Source: Toxotes chatareus (lineage: Eukaryota; Chordata; Actinopteri; Toxotidae). From it: a stretch of 64,000 nucleotides of DNA. The notes under the pieces were generated by a model. It was not told where the DNA came from. It worked only from the letters and a program-made list of their open reading frames with translations, and did no database searches. The position numbers and the translations under genes are program-made. Shown piece by piece: positions 13,301-27,600 of the stretch; positions within the stretch are counted from its first letter, which is position 1; each line of letters starts with the position of its first letter. The stretch lies in NCBI GenBank assembly GCA_016801885.1, contig CM028882.1:1116001-1180000 (forward strand). Reading direction: 5' to 3'.

Positions 13301-15233
13301 CTTCTGACCTTTGATAATTTTGTGTGTCTTGCCAATGTTAGTTTAGTGTACAGAATAGTTCATGATTTAGCTGCTCCTCCATTAAAGGAGTTCATATCAC
13401 TGCACCCGGACAACAAGAGAACAACCAGGACGACCAGCAGAGCTCACTGTGCAGTACATCACAGAGGTACTGAGTTTGGCAGATCAGCTTTTTCTGTCAA
13501 AGCCACTAATTATTGGAACTCAGTACCAAGTGAGATCAGAGAGGTAAGCATCCTTACTGGTTTTAAATCTAAGATAAAATCATGGCTTAAATCAACCTTA
13601 AATCATGCATTCATCAACCATAAACTCTATTGGCTCATAATCCACTGATTTGTAATTTTAACATTGTGATTTTGTTGCTGTGTGAAACTGTTATTGTTGC
13701 TGTCTGATTGTTATTGTTTGTTGTCCTGTTGTTGTTTGAGCTAAAGTTGTCTCAGACTGGTTTCATCAACATGACAGTGAGTTCAGTGAACTTCACTGGT
13801 TTCAGATAAAGTGTTTGGTGAGCGTTTATATGTGACGATTTTCAATTAAAGTTAGTTAAAGGCCCCCCAAAACCTATTTTCTCAATCAGCTTCCTACTGC
13901 ACAAACACACTGGTCAGAAAAAGATTATATTCAAAGTGTAACGGTGCGCTCAAACTTTATACACAACATACTGTTTAAAGAAGTTTGCCTTGTTTTCTAG
14001 CAGAGGGCGCTCTTAAATTTAAGAACACCCTCTTAAAAAAGGTGGAAAATAGAAACCAAAGCTCTTCTGATTTGATAATCACTACACAGACACATCTAAT
14101 AAGCAGTGTAAGGAAGTATTGATGGCAAAAACATCATAAAGATCAGGCTGGTTGGCAACAAGAGCAGCTGGCTCACCACTAGCTTGTCAGCCAAGTGGCA
14201 GCGGAGGCGCCAGAGACGAGTGGAGCAGCATAAACTGTACATCCTCTTCTGACTCCTAATATTCACCACACTCATCCTCAGGAGCATTACCAGAAGATTG
14301 TAAAATAGCCATTACTGATAAGATAGCAAAATATATGCAGCCCATTGGCAAGGTTTTGCAAGATAATGACAGAACTGAAGGAGGAGAGGAAAATATGTAG
14401 ACTACAGTTAAGACTACTTAAGGGTAAGACAGCCTGACCACTGACGGATGCGGGTAAGACTACTTAGTTTGAATAAATTATGTTATTTCAAACTTGTCAG
14501 CCTGACCACTGCAATATCTGAATCAAGCTGTGATGACAGTGATGGGGTTGTTGTCAGTCAAACGTGAGCAAACTACACCTTTGTAGACCTGATGAAGCAG
14601 AGTGACTGACTGTGTTAAACTTTGAGTTTTAACTAACCGTATTTATTTATTTTTTTAAACTTGCTCTCACTGAGACATGATGTTCTCAGCAGAGAAAATT
14701 GTAGAGTTGGTGCTAATTCTCTTTGTGCTCATTATTATGAGACCTTTGCATATTACACATAGTCATTTGATCCACCTGATTGCTTTAGAATGTTAAACCA
14801 AGTTTTCAGGGCATTTCACAACATCCTTTCTCCAATATGTTCTCACTGTACCTGTTATCCTGCATTTCTTTAATATACTGTAGTTATCCTGCTAATTTGT
14901 GAACGGTAGGTTTGAGTTATGTATAATAATCCTCCAAACATGCTCTGTGACTGAATCACACTGTGGTTTATTCAGGCTGCTGTGGCCAGAGAAATTTGAC
15001 TATCTACAAACAGTTTTATTTCATGAGGAATGTAGAGAAAAATCTTTTTATTGTTATTATTTTGTGAGTACTCCCCCTAACATACTTCATATTTACAAAT
15101 ATGTCAGATGTGGAATCTCACCTCGCTGGCAGACGCCCAGTCACTGCACATCAACAGCAGCTCAGCGATTCCCAGAGAAACAATCAGGTTCTTATGGACA
15201 GTGGTTCGGTCAGATTTAGGGACACTGCACATG

Positions 15234-15272
<39 letters not shown>

Positions 15273-15608
15273 GCATAAATGCATGCAAGTACACACAGCT
15301 TAAAGCATCTGAGTGCAGATCTCACAGTGGTTCTCAGAATTTTTCAAAAATGTTTCTCTGTGGTGCTGTTCACATATCTACAGAGCACAATGTTCTGTTT
15401 TTATTTTTTTTCCATTTATTGATGTGAAACTGGCAGAGTTTTCTGAAATGCTTTTCACCCTCGGCACTTTACAGAGTGCACTCTGTGACGTTTGTGACTC
15501 ACCCCACAGCGATGAAGAGGATGAAGGTGAAGAGGAGGCCACACAGAGACACTCCACAGCCAATGAACGTCAGCACCTGCAGAGCGTTTTCGTTCTCTGG
15601 GCTCCTCT

Positions 15609-15666
<58 letters not shown>

Positions 15667-18600
15667 GCGTGAGCTGTAACAGCTGCACACACTGCAGATC
15701 AGGGGTCTCCAGCACTCACACTCGTGAGCCATTGGTAGCTCGCTGCCCGTTTTAGAGTGGCTCGCCCAAAGGTTCAGAGACTGTAGTATTTACAAACCAT
15801 GGATGAGTAGAACACACATTAAGCAACACAATTTCACTCTGTAAATCTGCAAATGAAATCATATCAAACACACAAATAATAATAGTAATAAATTCAATTT
15901 TCAATTCAATTCAATTCAATTTTATTTATATAGCGCCTTCCACAATCAAAATTGCCTCAAAGCGCTTTACAGAGACCCAGAATAAATGATCATTTGTTTA
16001 ACAGTTGTCAGTCAGAGTGAAGCTGCTCTCAAGTTAGTTTCTTCCAATGTGATTACTGATGTGTATAAACAGGAATAAAAAGAGGAAAGAATCTGAAAAC
16101 AAAATTATTCCAACTTTATGGGCAACAGTGGATTGCCTGAATGATTTTTGGCACAAAATGTGACACCAATGTGATGTCTGATGTGAGTTTAAGACATTTT
16201 TGGTTCATAATGTTTTGTGGTTTGGAGAGTAGTTTGAGGCTCCTATTGGAGGCCCCTGCTGCAGATAAAAGCCTACACAAAATACACAGTGATCATTTGA
16301 GTAAATGTTACCTGGGCTTCATAAACTTGCAGCAGCAATGCAAAATTGGTGGTGTGGTTGCAATGACACACAGTGTATCCATATTCTTTGGACACTACCT
16401 CACAGCCTTTGGTATTCCACCAACCACCCGCCTCTGGACTAGGTAGACACAAACAGCGCATACTTACATCTCTACATACACACCGGAATGCCAAGAATGA
16501 AAATACTTTCCTATCTAAAAGTTTTGCAGCATTTATGACATTTTTTGATGAAACAGGTAAGATAACTGTGGTATTACAGAGGAATTTGAGACCTCTACAT
16601 GGCCATGCTTTTTTCAGAACATTCATTGGTACTTACGTGAGATCAAAGTCCCAGAAGGCACACACTGGATCATACACGGTACCAATGGGATTCTGCTGGA
16701 CATATAAAATACATCAAGATATGATATTTAATTAAGTAATAATAAACGGTACACATGACAATAGAATTTCAGAGAGCTCAGTTTTGAGAGATTTTGCTAA
16801 CCTGTACTCGGTGCTGGAGCTGGAAACGAACTGCTGTACTAACTGGCTGATCATCTCCCAGCGCTGTGGTGGAAATGACAGAAGAGCCCAGGACAGTGCC
16901 CAAATACCTGGTTATGTACACACATTTATACGTTTTAACAAAGGACACAAGGTGCAAGCTACAACCTAAATGGAAGGAGGATGTTTTACTCCAAGAAAGA
17001 AAAGAAAGGAAAAAAGACTGTTATTCACAAATAACTTAGCAGTGTTTTTTACCCCAGTTAATTTATGTGTTTTATTACCTTTAGGTTTCCTAATATATTC
17101 ATAAAAACATTAATATGCTAGACACTTCAAATGGCAGACGATTTCTTTTCCTCTTGTTTTGTTGAGTAAAGTTAGCTAAACAGCTAACTGAGAAGTAAAT
17201 TTAATAAAAAAAACACCACTAACCTTGATTTATTAAAAGCTCTACTAATATAAGCAAACCACCAATTTACAGTGAGCTATGCAAAACAGTGGGCATTATT
17301 GTGGGAAGGAACCACGAGCCAGTCCGAGCACACATATTGACTGCAGTGGTGTGGTGTAGCTAATAAAAATTAGCTAGCTAATTACAGCTGCATCATATTT
17401 ATGCTAGCTCATTAGTATGACCTACTGGCACTCATAGAATGTGAGTTCAGCAACACAAAAATGTAGAGGCAAAGTCCGTAGGCATAATTATTATTTTGTG
17501 GACCACCCCCACTTCTCAAAATGGATTTTTTTTTTTTTTAAATTCAGTAGGCCTTGAGGCCACAATTCATTTCTGCAATGTCTGGCGTAAAAAAAAAAAA
17601 AAAAAAAGCATACCATACTGTGCCAGCTGTGGTGATAGTACATAGAATAAAAAAATCCATTTCCAGCTCCATGTGTGCTTGTATATTACCGCTGGCTGCC
17701 GTCCGTGACAGTAGGAACCATGGTGATGTTCTCCTCTGAACTGAAAAGAGGCCGCAAAGAGCCGTACCACGTGTTGACCAACGTGAGCTTGTGGAAGCCT
17801 GAACATTCAACACAACAGAAAGATAAAGCTCTCTTCACCGTGCACCAGACAGCCAAATAAAACAGTACTAAGAGAAATGTAGTTCATTTAGGATCACTTA
17901 TTGTTTAAGATGAATAGCTGTTGCAAAACCCAACAATGCTCCTCCATCTGCACTTCACTATAAGACCTTGGGAGTGTAAGTAGGTGAATGCATGCTACAC
18001 ATGAAAGTCTGTCGTTAGGGCATTGTCCACTGCATTCATTGGCAAGACTTAGTTTAATAAAATGTGTCTTCTATGTGCAAACACTCGGCGCTGTGACAGA
18101 CAAGTCTGAATAAGTGACTGCTGTATGTGCAAATGGAGAAAGATGATTGGGTCTTGCAGCATTTTCCTACCGTTGTTATGGAGATCCTGTATCTTCTCAT
18201 GTGGGACTGAAATACAGTCTAGGTTGGTGTGTTTTTCTGTCTCAGGCCCACAGAAGCTCGAGCCTCTGAATCCTTCCTGCAGCATCTGCTGCTGCACCTC
18301 CAGTTCTTCAAAAGGCAGGACAACAAAGAGCAGATTCACAGAAGTGATGTTCAATTTTTCTGCACAAAGAATCTTAAGAAAGTTAAATCACATCATTAAG
18401 AAATCAATAAAAAATTTTTACGATGAAATTCATTTTGATAGCAGAAAAAATTTTGACAATTTGTCATGCATGTTTTTATAAATAACATATAGAATAATAA
18501 TGTAGATGTCAGATCACATTTCCTCTACCATTTATGCTTTCTTATGTTCAGTGTGAATTTCTCAGTCCTGTTTGGCTCCTCTTTCTGTGCTTCTCACAAG

Positions 18601-21600
18601 ACATTTTAATAACCACACAATCAAAATAACATTAATGGTTTGAATTTCAACCAGTATTGATTAACCTGAGCTGTAAGTGAGTTACCATGGCAACTTTAGC
18701 ATATTTCTGCGGGATTGAAAGAAGTCAAACCTTTGTTTTATCTCAGGAACCTACTTGAGATTTTTCTTGCTAAATGCTTATGTGCAGTGTCGAGGTGAGA
18801 AAAGCTGGATGGCTTAAAAGAACTTGAACAGAAAACTGAGGTTTTAGAGCAAATCTCATAATGCAAGCAGTTTTTTTTTCAAATGCTGCCCACCTCCCTG
18901 TATGTTAATGGAATTGGGCAGGACATAACAACGCTCTTCACTAAAATTCAGTGCTATGCAACACCCACACTAACTCTGGACTTAAAAATGATCACAGATT
19001 AATTCAGTCTTTGAGTGACATGGGGTTCTGCCTCAGCCCTCTTAAAACATGCCATAGTTGCAGGTAGAGTGCTTTCTGGTTGATGTTTATTGTGCTTGCC
19101 CCTTGAAAGTGCAGATTAGGGGAATTAAATTATAATAAATTAATTATAAAAGTTATTCTGATTACTAAACAATAACCTCTCAGATAATGTTAAAAAATGT
19201 ATTTTTACATGGAACATTTTATTTGCAGTAATTACTATTAGTGGTATAACCATTGTGTCATCTCAGTGAGCCCTGCACTCTTACTTAACAGCTAACTGGG
19301 CTCAGCCACTGTCTGAGCTGGGGTCTGACAGCCAGTCCTGTGAGTCAACAAACAAAATGGCAGCTAAATGGCAAACTAATAAAGGAAATAAGCTGTGGCT
19401 CCAACTATGGAGGTGGGTGAGTGGGAAAGCATTAAGGGGAAAAACTAGAAAAGGAGAAATTACACTAATTCAACAGGTGTAAGAGGGAGGGAGAAATCAG
19501 AGGGGAATAGCAAAGATAATGAGAATAGACGACCACCAGTCAGAAGAATTTAAAGAGATCTTTAAACTGAAGGAGGGGCAGTCAGGGTTTACTTCATTTA
19601 CACCTACTTGGCTTTCTAAGTTTGAGTCGGATGAAATTCAAAATGCAAGGATTCTGGCAGAAGCTACTTGTATTCTTTAAGTCCTCTGCTCTGTTGGCCA
19701 AAGCTGCTGCAGTGGAGGAGACAGGGAAGGGGCAAGTGCAAGCTTGATATCTCTGTGGAGGAACTGGTCAGTGATGGTGCGAAGGTCACTGAAGTTACTT
19801 GAATAAGGTTTTTTTGGGAATGGAGCTAAGCATAGGTCAATGGTTGTGGTGTGAAATTTTCAGAAAGACACCCTCCCAGAGCGAGTGTTCCTTGGGTGCG
19901 TGTCCTTTAAAGTTCATCCACATAGGAAGCCACCCTTGAGGTGCTTCAAATGCCAGAGGTACAGCCATTTTGCACGAATTACAAGAAGCTGATAATGTGG
20001 GGTTGAGCACAAGATTTCTATAGGGAAAGGAAACAGTGATTAAATGTGGTAGTTGTGGTGAAGGGGACACTGCGGGAAGTTGTGAGTGTGAGAATTTTAA
20101 GCAGGCCATGAGAGCACAGTGGTACAAGGAGACAAATAAAGATGTATCTAACACTAAGATTTTTAAAAAGGTTACAAAATGTAATGAGGCTGTTGAAGAG
20201 AGATGGAGAGATAACCTATGTAACACAGGAATCAGTGATGGTGAGGAGATTTCATTTCCTGGCTTTAATTGTTGAAGTGCTGTGAAACGGGAAGCAGACC
20301 AAAAATAATTCAGATGTGGTAAGAAGTGGGGTAAGAAGGATGCTGAGAGGGTCCTTGTTATTAGAGTGTTTGAGCCATCTGTCCTCCACAGTTATGAGAC
20401 AGAAGGGTAAAAAAATAATGGGAATGATACATTAATGTGTTACAAAAAAGAAAAATGGAATTAATATGCGTACAAAAGACATGGCTGAAACCAACTCTGA
20501 GTTTTGTAATACTGGGATTTGTTTGTTTATGGATAGATAGATTTACTTCTGGAGGAGGATGTGCAGTGTTTGTGGGAGGAGTTCAGTATCGGACAGTAAA
20601 CATCATATCAGAGCTTGAGTGTGTGGTGATGGAAGTATGGAGCTCAACAGACAGATTCTCAATGATGAGTTTTGCAGCCCCTGCCTCCAGATGGATATGG
20701 AGAAGTTAGATGAAATGTGTCAGCCCCAGTGGTGTGGGCAGCAGGTTTTAATGCTCATAATCCCTTATGGGGCAGCAAAAGCAAAGATAACAATGGTGTG
20801 CTAGAATAGTTTCTGGATAAATACTCACTTGTCACTGAATGACTGATCAACAAGATTTCAGGTTGGCAATGGGACACCTGGGATTTAGTGGAATAAAGGT
20901 AGGGCTCTCTATGTGCTGGCCACCTGTCCATCAATGGCTGTGGACAGAGGCTGATGTGGACTTTTCAATAAAAGAATTAATACAGAAATGTGGAAAGTAG
21001 AAAATCTAGCATGGACTAGCAAGTGGTTTGCAACATGGGAAACACCCATGCTTCATAGTTGGTGTTTCAAAAACAAAGAGCTAGGGAAGAGTGCACTTCC
21101 TCAAAATAACTACCACAGAAGGGGGCAAAAGTAGCAATGACTCACTGTACACCAGTGGGAGGCAGCACTGTACTGTGTAACCAAGTATATTCTGGGAGAA
21201 GAAGCTTCTGTTTGACTCAGGAAGGCTCGGGAACACACAAAGACATAAGTAGACCAACAGTCAGTGACGCGTATTGTAGATCTTTGGTAGAACTAGCAGG
21301 TGTAAACCCTTGGCGATCTGTTTTTGCTGGTGTTGGGATTGTATTACATTGTACAGGTGTACCTAATAAACTCTATGTTCTGTGTAGATTAGTGTGGTTA
21401 GGTTCTGATAGACAGTGTCATTTTAATGAATTTTGTTGTGGTGCTTTTCAACGTGTGACGTATGATGAAGAGTTTGGCTTGTGGTTTCCTCCAGTGCTAA
21501 GCTAGGCTAAATGCAGGAAGTTTTTTTTTTTTTTTTTACATTTAAACATTACAAGAATGTAATGTCTGGATCAAGGGTCAAACCATAATACATAACCACA

Positions 21601-24600
21601 ATTCAAAAAAAGGAAGAAAAAAATCTCCCTCTCTCTTTCTCAGAATAAAGTCATTAACCCTGCATGTCATCTCGCTCTGGGCTGTTTCAGTACATTTACA
21701 AGAAAGGTTAGAATACAGCTTCACGCCAACCCTAGGAGCAGCTGTCTTGACCGCAGTACTATGGGTAGAAAGGCTTGTCTGTCGTGCTTGCTCTCTGTAA
21801 TTACAGTTATCTCACACGCATAAATTAAACAAAACATGGGAAGGAATTAACCAAAATGTGGAAAGAAATGAACCCAGATGTGGGAACAAATGAAACACAA
21901 CATGGGAACAAATTAATCAAAATGAGGGAATGAATTGCATCTCATGTGCATACATTTTGAACGTTTAGTGTAAAACATGAAAAACATAATAAAACATGAC
22001 CTTGATATATATGTTTTTTTTTCCCTCTAAGATCTCTAATGGTCTATACTACACTGTTCTAACACTGGTAGGAAATATTGTGTTCATGTAGGACCCCATC
22101 ACTCACTGTAAGAGTGAAGAGAAGATTAACTTATTAATGTATAAATGTTCACACCTAACTCTAAAGAAAATGGAAAACAACAAGTATCACATTATCTCAG
22201 CATGCATATATGGACAGGCTGACAATTCAGTGAAATGATGTACCATCTGGTGGCCTGACTGGCCCATTTACTGGTCCATGATTTTCTTAAAGTGTATCTC
22301 AATTTCAACAGGGCTATAGTCTTAAAATTAAAGCTAGCAGGCAATCCAAGGTTGCCTATACACTACATTTTCTGAAACTTGTGTTTCGTGATTAGTAAAT
22401 ATTGTGTGTGTGTGTGTGTGTGTGAAAGAGAGAGAGAGACTCACTGATATTGGGGCTGTAAATGGTCAGGTGATCAGTCTCTGCCATCAAGCGAGGGCTC
22501 AGGCTGGTCACCATCCGGTCAATACTCTTGACCACATCCATGGGGCCATTCACCACCTAAAACACACGGAGTACTGGTGTCTCAGCAGCGGCAGCACTCA
22601 TCCACTCTTCCCTGCTCAGCACAGACGTCAAAGCTTAAGAGGTACATTTCAAAATGACCATTCATGTGCCACACAATAAGAAAATGCTTTCAGTGCCGTA
22701 AACTGTTTGCCAGAGTCGACACACAGTTTGGGTGAAGTGGGAGATAGGCCTATAATGCATGGTAAAATCATGGATTTTACCATTGTCTGTTTTGAAACCC
22801 CTCATTCTGAATTCAATATGCCCATCTAAGAGCTGAGCCTTGGAGACAGAGCTGGGAGCTGAGTGAGAGAGGTTTGAGGATGAGTACAGCCACAGTTTTT
22901 CAGAGTGCTGCTCGTCCATTGAGTCTGGGATGAGGTGGCCTTGGAGCTCTGACAGGGTTGGGTGGGGGCAGGGGGTGCTGGATGGGGGAGCACAGATCCA
23001 TACACTCTACACACATCAATACTGCAGAGGCAGAAGTGACAAAAAAAGAAAAAAATAATAATAATAATACAATGTCACAGCTGTGAACTGGAACAGAACA
23101 TGGTTTTCCTCCCTGAATTGTGTTTTTGTTCTGAAATTCAGAACGTAAAAATTGAATGATTAAGCTATGTCTAACTCAAGACTCAAGATGTACAGAGACA
23201 TAGTGTTTGTCGCCTCCGTTCTATAATTCTTGTGGTAGATTCATCATTCTGGTGCTGACATGAGCTCCGATAATACTTTATCTATAGAAGCATAGTGCCC
23301 TCTAGCGCTTGAGAGTTGAAATAGCAGTAGTCTGTCTATTTATTCATCCATCCATCCAAATTTCATCAGCTGGTTTCTCATTCAAACTCAAACTATGTGT
23401 ATTAGACGGCGGTTTGCTACTTTCTGAAAAAAAAAAAAAACTCAAGGAGAAAGTTTATGACCACCAGACACACAATCACATGTTCATTGAATGTGTTAAA
23501 TACATCTACAGTATCTGCAGATGCTGTGCCGTAAAGAGCAGCTGTTCTTTTTTATTGTAATGGAATCTTGGTTTATAAATAAATAACAGTGTGGTGCAGT
23601 GGTTAGCACTGCTGCCTCAGGCCCCAGCCTTTCTGGTTTTCATGTTCTCCTCAGGACATGCCGGCTTGCTTCCACAGTCCAAACACATGAAGGTTAGGTT
23701 AACAAGTGTGAACGTGAGCGTGAATGGTTGTTTGTCTCTATGTGTCAGTTGGTGCCAGCAGGTCTGATGACCTGGACTTGGGTCTCCACACAGAAGAAGT
23801 TTTAACAGAACGCCTGTGTTAGAGACTGGGGTATACAGTTTGAGAGATATGAACATTTACCAAAGACGGGAGGATCTAACAAAAGATGCTGCTGAGCTGC
23901 AGTATGGCAGGATAGAGCGTTGGAATTCCTGTACTTGAGACTAAAAGACTTGAAACCAGCTTTATGAAAGCGCAACACTGAATCACTGAAGTACCCCATC
24001 ATCAAAGCCCATAATAACTATATAATAACTATATAAAATACCACAAAAAGGCTAGAAAAAAGCTGTCACAAAAGCCTGTGCCCTCTAGGGAAAAAATCTG
24101 ATCTTTAAAATCTGAACTAAAACAGGCATGCATTGTCTTGACAGCAGTGATTATTATCCAAGAAGTTGTGAAAAGGTGTGTGAGACTATGAGGGTTGAAA
24201 GTGATTTCAGTAAACAGGTGGAGAATGTAGTTCTTCAACTTAGAAAAAAAAGGGAAAAGTTTTTCTTATTTTCATTTGGCAGCTGCCATGATAACTCATG
24301 ATGGCCTCAGTGATTTCAAAACTTATGACTCTATAGTTATTTAAAGTCTTAAAACTAAATTTGAAATAGAAAACTCTTTATTGAAAGGAGCACATCAAGG
24401 CTGAAAAAAAAAATGCTTTGACTTATACACCTGTATAATAACTTATTTTGAAAATGCCTTTAGTGTCCCTGAGAACAGGCCTAATTGAGTTCCTTTCTTC
24501 AACTGTGATATGTCACACCAGATGGGCATAAGATCTGCACAGATCTGCCAACTCTTTATTCATTCACTCTCTAAAAACTCCACATCTGAGGAGGAGCAAC

Positions 24601-27600
24601 ACATGCAGAAGGGCTAAAGAAAAAAGTAAAAGTGCTCCCTCTGTGCTACCTATACTCTACCTCTCTGATGGCCTGCCACTTGAGGGCGTTGTCTTCGCTG
24701 ATGATGCTGTCGGCCACGCTGATGAAGTGCTGGCTGAGCTCCTGGATGCTGTCCCGGCTGTCGTTGGTGGAATCAGTGAGAGGTTGCGTGGGGACGTCAG
24801 CAGCCACAGAAAGCAGCTGGATGAGGGACACCATGTCTGTTGGCTGCAGTCCCTCCTGCTGGGTGTCCTCCAGGGCCTGCACAGAGATGTCCAGCAGGGC
24901 GGACACCTGGGCCAGGCTGCTCAGCCCTGATGTTTGCTGCCCCAGCCCTGGCTAGGTGCGGAGATGAAGACACTGGGTTCAACCAAAACATGGTTTTCAC
25001 TTTTATTTATTTTCTCTGGCTGAACTGAACACAGGTGTTAACTCCGTGTTTGGTGTGGTTTACAGGCTAGGAAGCCACTTGAGAGCAAGTAACAGAAATT
25101 TTAAAGCAGTGAAATCTTCAATGATGTGGGAAATGAAGGGAAAGAGAAGATGTATGTGTTGTGTACCTGGGTTTTGTTGGAAATCTTCATGAGATGGTTC
25201 ATAAAAGTAGTAGGCTGAGAGTTCTGAGAATCACTCATCTGCTTCATTTTCTGGTAACGCTCTGCGACAAAAACAATGTGACATTAGGCTGGATGACGTA
25301 ATGGCAGGATGCTCTGCTGCTCCGAGAACTCATGTTCCAGACGAAGACATTCAACCCTGAGACTGAAGCGTCTGAGAATAAAACACTGAACTCCCAGTAG
25401 AACCTGACCTCTGACCTCTCTGTCAGCAGGGGGATTTCCCACCACTTCAGCCTGAGATATTATTATTTAGTTAGTGCAGAGGCAAACATATCATAGCTTT
25501 GTATTCTGTGTTACTTAATCTTATCAGCCACTTTAATAACCATGACAGAAACCAGGTTAACACACTCCAAAATACAATGACATACTACTGCAAATGCTTC
25601 ACATCATGTAAGCAAACATATCATATATAATCATAGACACACACACATATGAATATGTGTGATTACACATTATATATTATATAGTAATGATTTTCTTCTT
25701 GGACACTGTCCATAGAGGTTGACTTTGTCCAGTCAGTCTGTGAAACACCAGTTTCCACAGATAATCCTTGTGCTAAGTCACAAACACTTACCTGTCTGTT
25801 CAGTCACTTAATGCAGGCTTCACCATATATGACCATATGTCATACTACATGATTAATATTAGCAGTTACAACAACACAAACCCTCACAGAAACCTGGTGA
25901 CCCCTGATCGTGTGGACAGTGTATGCGCCTCACCTCTGCTGCTCCTGCAGATGAATGGCAGTGGCTCAGAGCAGTCTGTCAGGCCGAACAGTGGGACCTG
26001 ATCCGACCAGCTCTGCAGCATCCTGCAGCCCTGCAGCTCCATCTGCTGGTGCACTCCTGCTCACACAGTCATAAGATCACACATTCATGCACAAAGAGAC
26101 ACACAACAAGACAAGATGTTTAAAGTCAAAAGAATGGTGGAGGTAAATTAGATTCAGCAGACTGCTGGCATTCAGAAACAGAAGGTGTCTTTGACAGTCA
26201 ACAGCAAACTGAGGAATCATGGATTTACTAAAAATCAGTGATTGTATGGATCCTGTAGGAGGAAATGAAACTCAACAGAGGTTGATGTCACTATTCATAA
26301 CTACATGGAGCTCTGTTCCTCCCTGAGCTGCCCCCGCACTGCTGGAGCGGTGGAAAATCCCCTCCATCCATCCATCCATACCCCCACCCCCCGCTTCTCT
26401 GTCTCACCTCCACTGCCCCTCATTCTGTTCGGTCACTCATCCTAACGTGTTTCTGAAAGAGTCTTTATCTCTGACTGTTCACTCTTACAGTGTCTGGATG
26501 TACAGGGTGCTTTAAAGAGGAATTATCCTGAATGACTAAGGCAAGAGGACACAGACAACACAGAGGAACCAGAGGAGAAGAAATCCTGTTAAAATTGTGA
26601 ACATGTACTGAAACAAGAATAATAAAATATGAAGAAAGCAAGTATAGAATATACACATCGTGATATTAACCTATGGAATAAATATTTAAGTAGTCAAAAT
26701 GAGAAAAAGAGATGCAAAAAAGATACCAAAATGGAGGATCTGTGTACCGGTATATGTTCATATGATAAGTGACTGATGTATAGTAAGGAAATGGATTTTC
26801 AGTTTGAAGTTGGGGTAACTGAGGACAGGCTCAAATAGTTTCTTTCTTTCTTTGTAAATATTAAGTTCTTTTTTTAGCTAGTTCTGGTAAACTCCTCCTC
26901 TCCTCCATTCCCAGCTGACCTAATCTTCCTCCTTTTCCTCCTTTCACCCAGCCCGGCCATCAGCAGGAGGGTCCCCCATATGAGCCAGGTTCTGCTCAAG
27001 GTTTCTTCCTGTTAAAAGGGAGTTGTCACTGTTGCCTTAAGGGCTCCAGGGTCAGGCTCTGGGTCACTGTATAGCGCCTTGAGACAATTTTGATTGCGGA
27101 AGGAGCTCTATAAATAAAACTGAATTGAACTGAAAATTCAAAACTACATTCTTAAATTCAAAGGAAAAGAAAATTGTGTGCACAAAACTGTAGTAAATAC
27201 AGCGGGTCAAAGAGGAACCAGAAAGTGAACCTGCAAATTGTGACGAATGTTTGAATGAATGAATGAATGAATGAATGTAGAGCTTGCTGCAGCATTATTA
27301 ATGTGTTCCCATATCTCAGCCATTTGTGTGGTGAGTAAAATGTTAACATAACCAGTAGAAATGATGGGCAAACATGATGGCCTTTAGAGGACTAAAGACA
27401 AACAGGCTAACCCTGGGTTTTTTTCCCCCAACTGAGACAGTCTTCCTGAGATGGGATTCTGTATATGTGATCTTACCTGGGCAAAACAGAAGGGCCTGCA
27501 CCTCTTTGACCACTGGGTGGCTGCTCAGGTGGTCTAGCTTCCAACTAAAAAGCACTTCTTCCTGGGTCATGGGTGAACACGCATTGAGGGCAGTGACATG

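Larger units (their letters stand above)
12977..15121. other. adgrd2 intron 15
   Basis: Largely transposon debris to about 13830 (next entries). The remainder, 13830-15121, has no recognised content. A minus open frame at 14096-14287 begins at an ATG but shows no family motif. A short internal direct repeat ('aagactactta' and 'cagcctgaccactg') occurs at 14400-14520. Confidence 0.5.
15607..16311. other. adgrd2 intron 13
   Basis: Holds the (CA)n tract, a dispersed repeat (15890-15985) and the 91-bp repeat copy 1 (16038-16128). Confidence 0.6.
18360..22444. other. adgrd2 intron 8 (largest intron)
   Basis: About 4.1 kb. Holds the decayed LINE (about 19560-21400), a T-run near 21522-21537, a 22-bp minisatellite (21830-21950) and GT/GA repeats next to exon 8. 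18480-19560 shows nothing recognisable. Confidence 0.6.
26057..27476. other. adgrd2 intron 4
   Basis: Contains a teleost dispersed repeat (26945-27138) and a (GAAT)n tract (27246-27277). Nothing coding apart from flanking exons. Confidence 0.6.

Noticed and set aside
14096..14287. Minus-strand ORF starting at ATG with a hydrophobic end (LVVSQLLLLPTSLIFM)
   Set aside because: No recognised family, intronic, and not needed by the receptor model, which is in phase without it.
23586..23700. Possible tRNA-like start ('gtggtgcagtggttagcact')
   Set aside because: Fits a known dispersed fish repeat; no anticodon arm or complete cloverleaf found.
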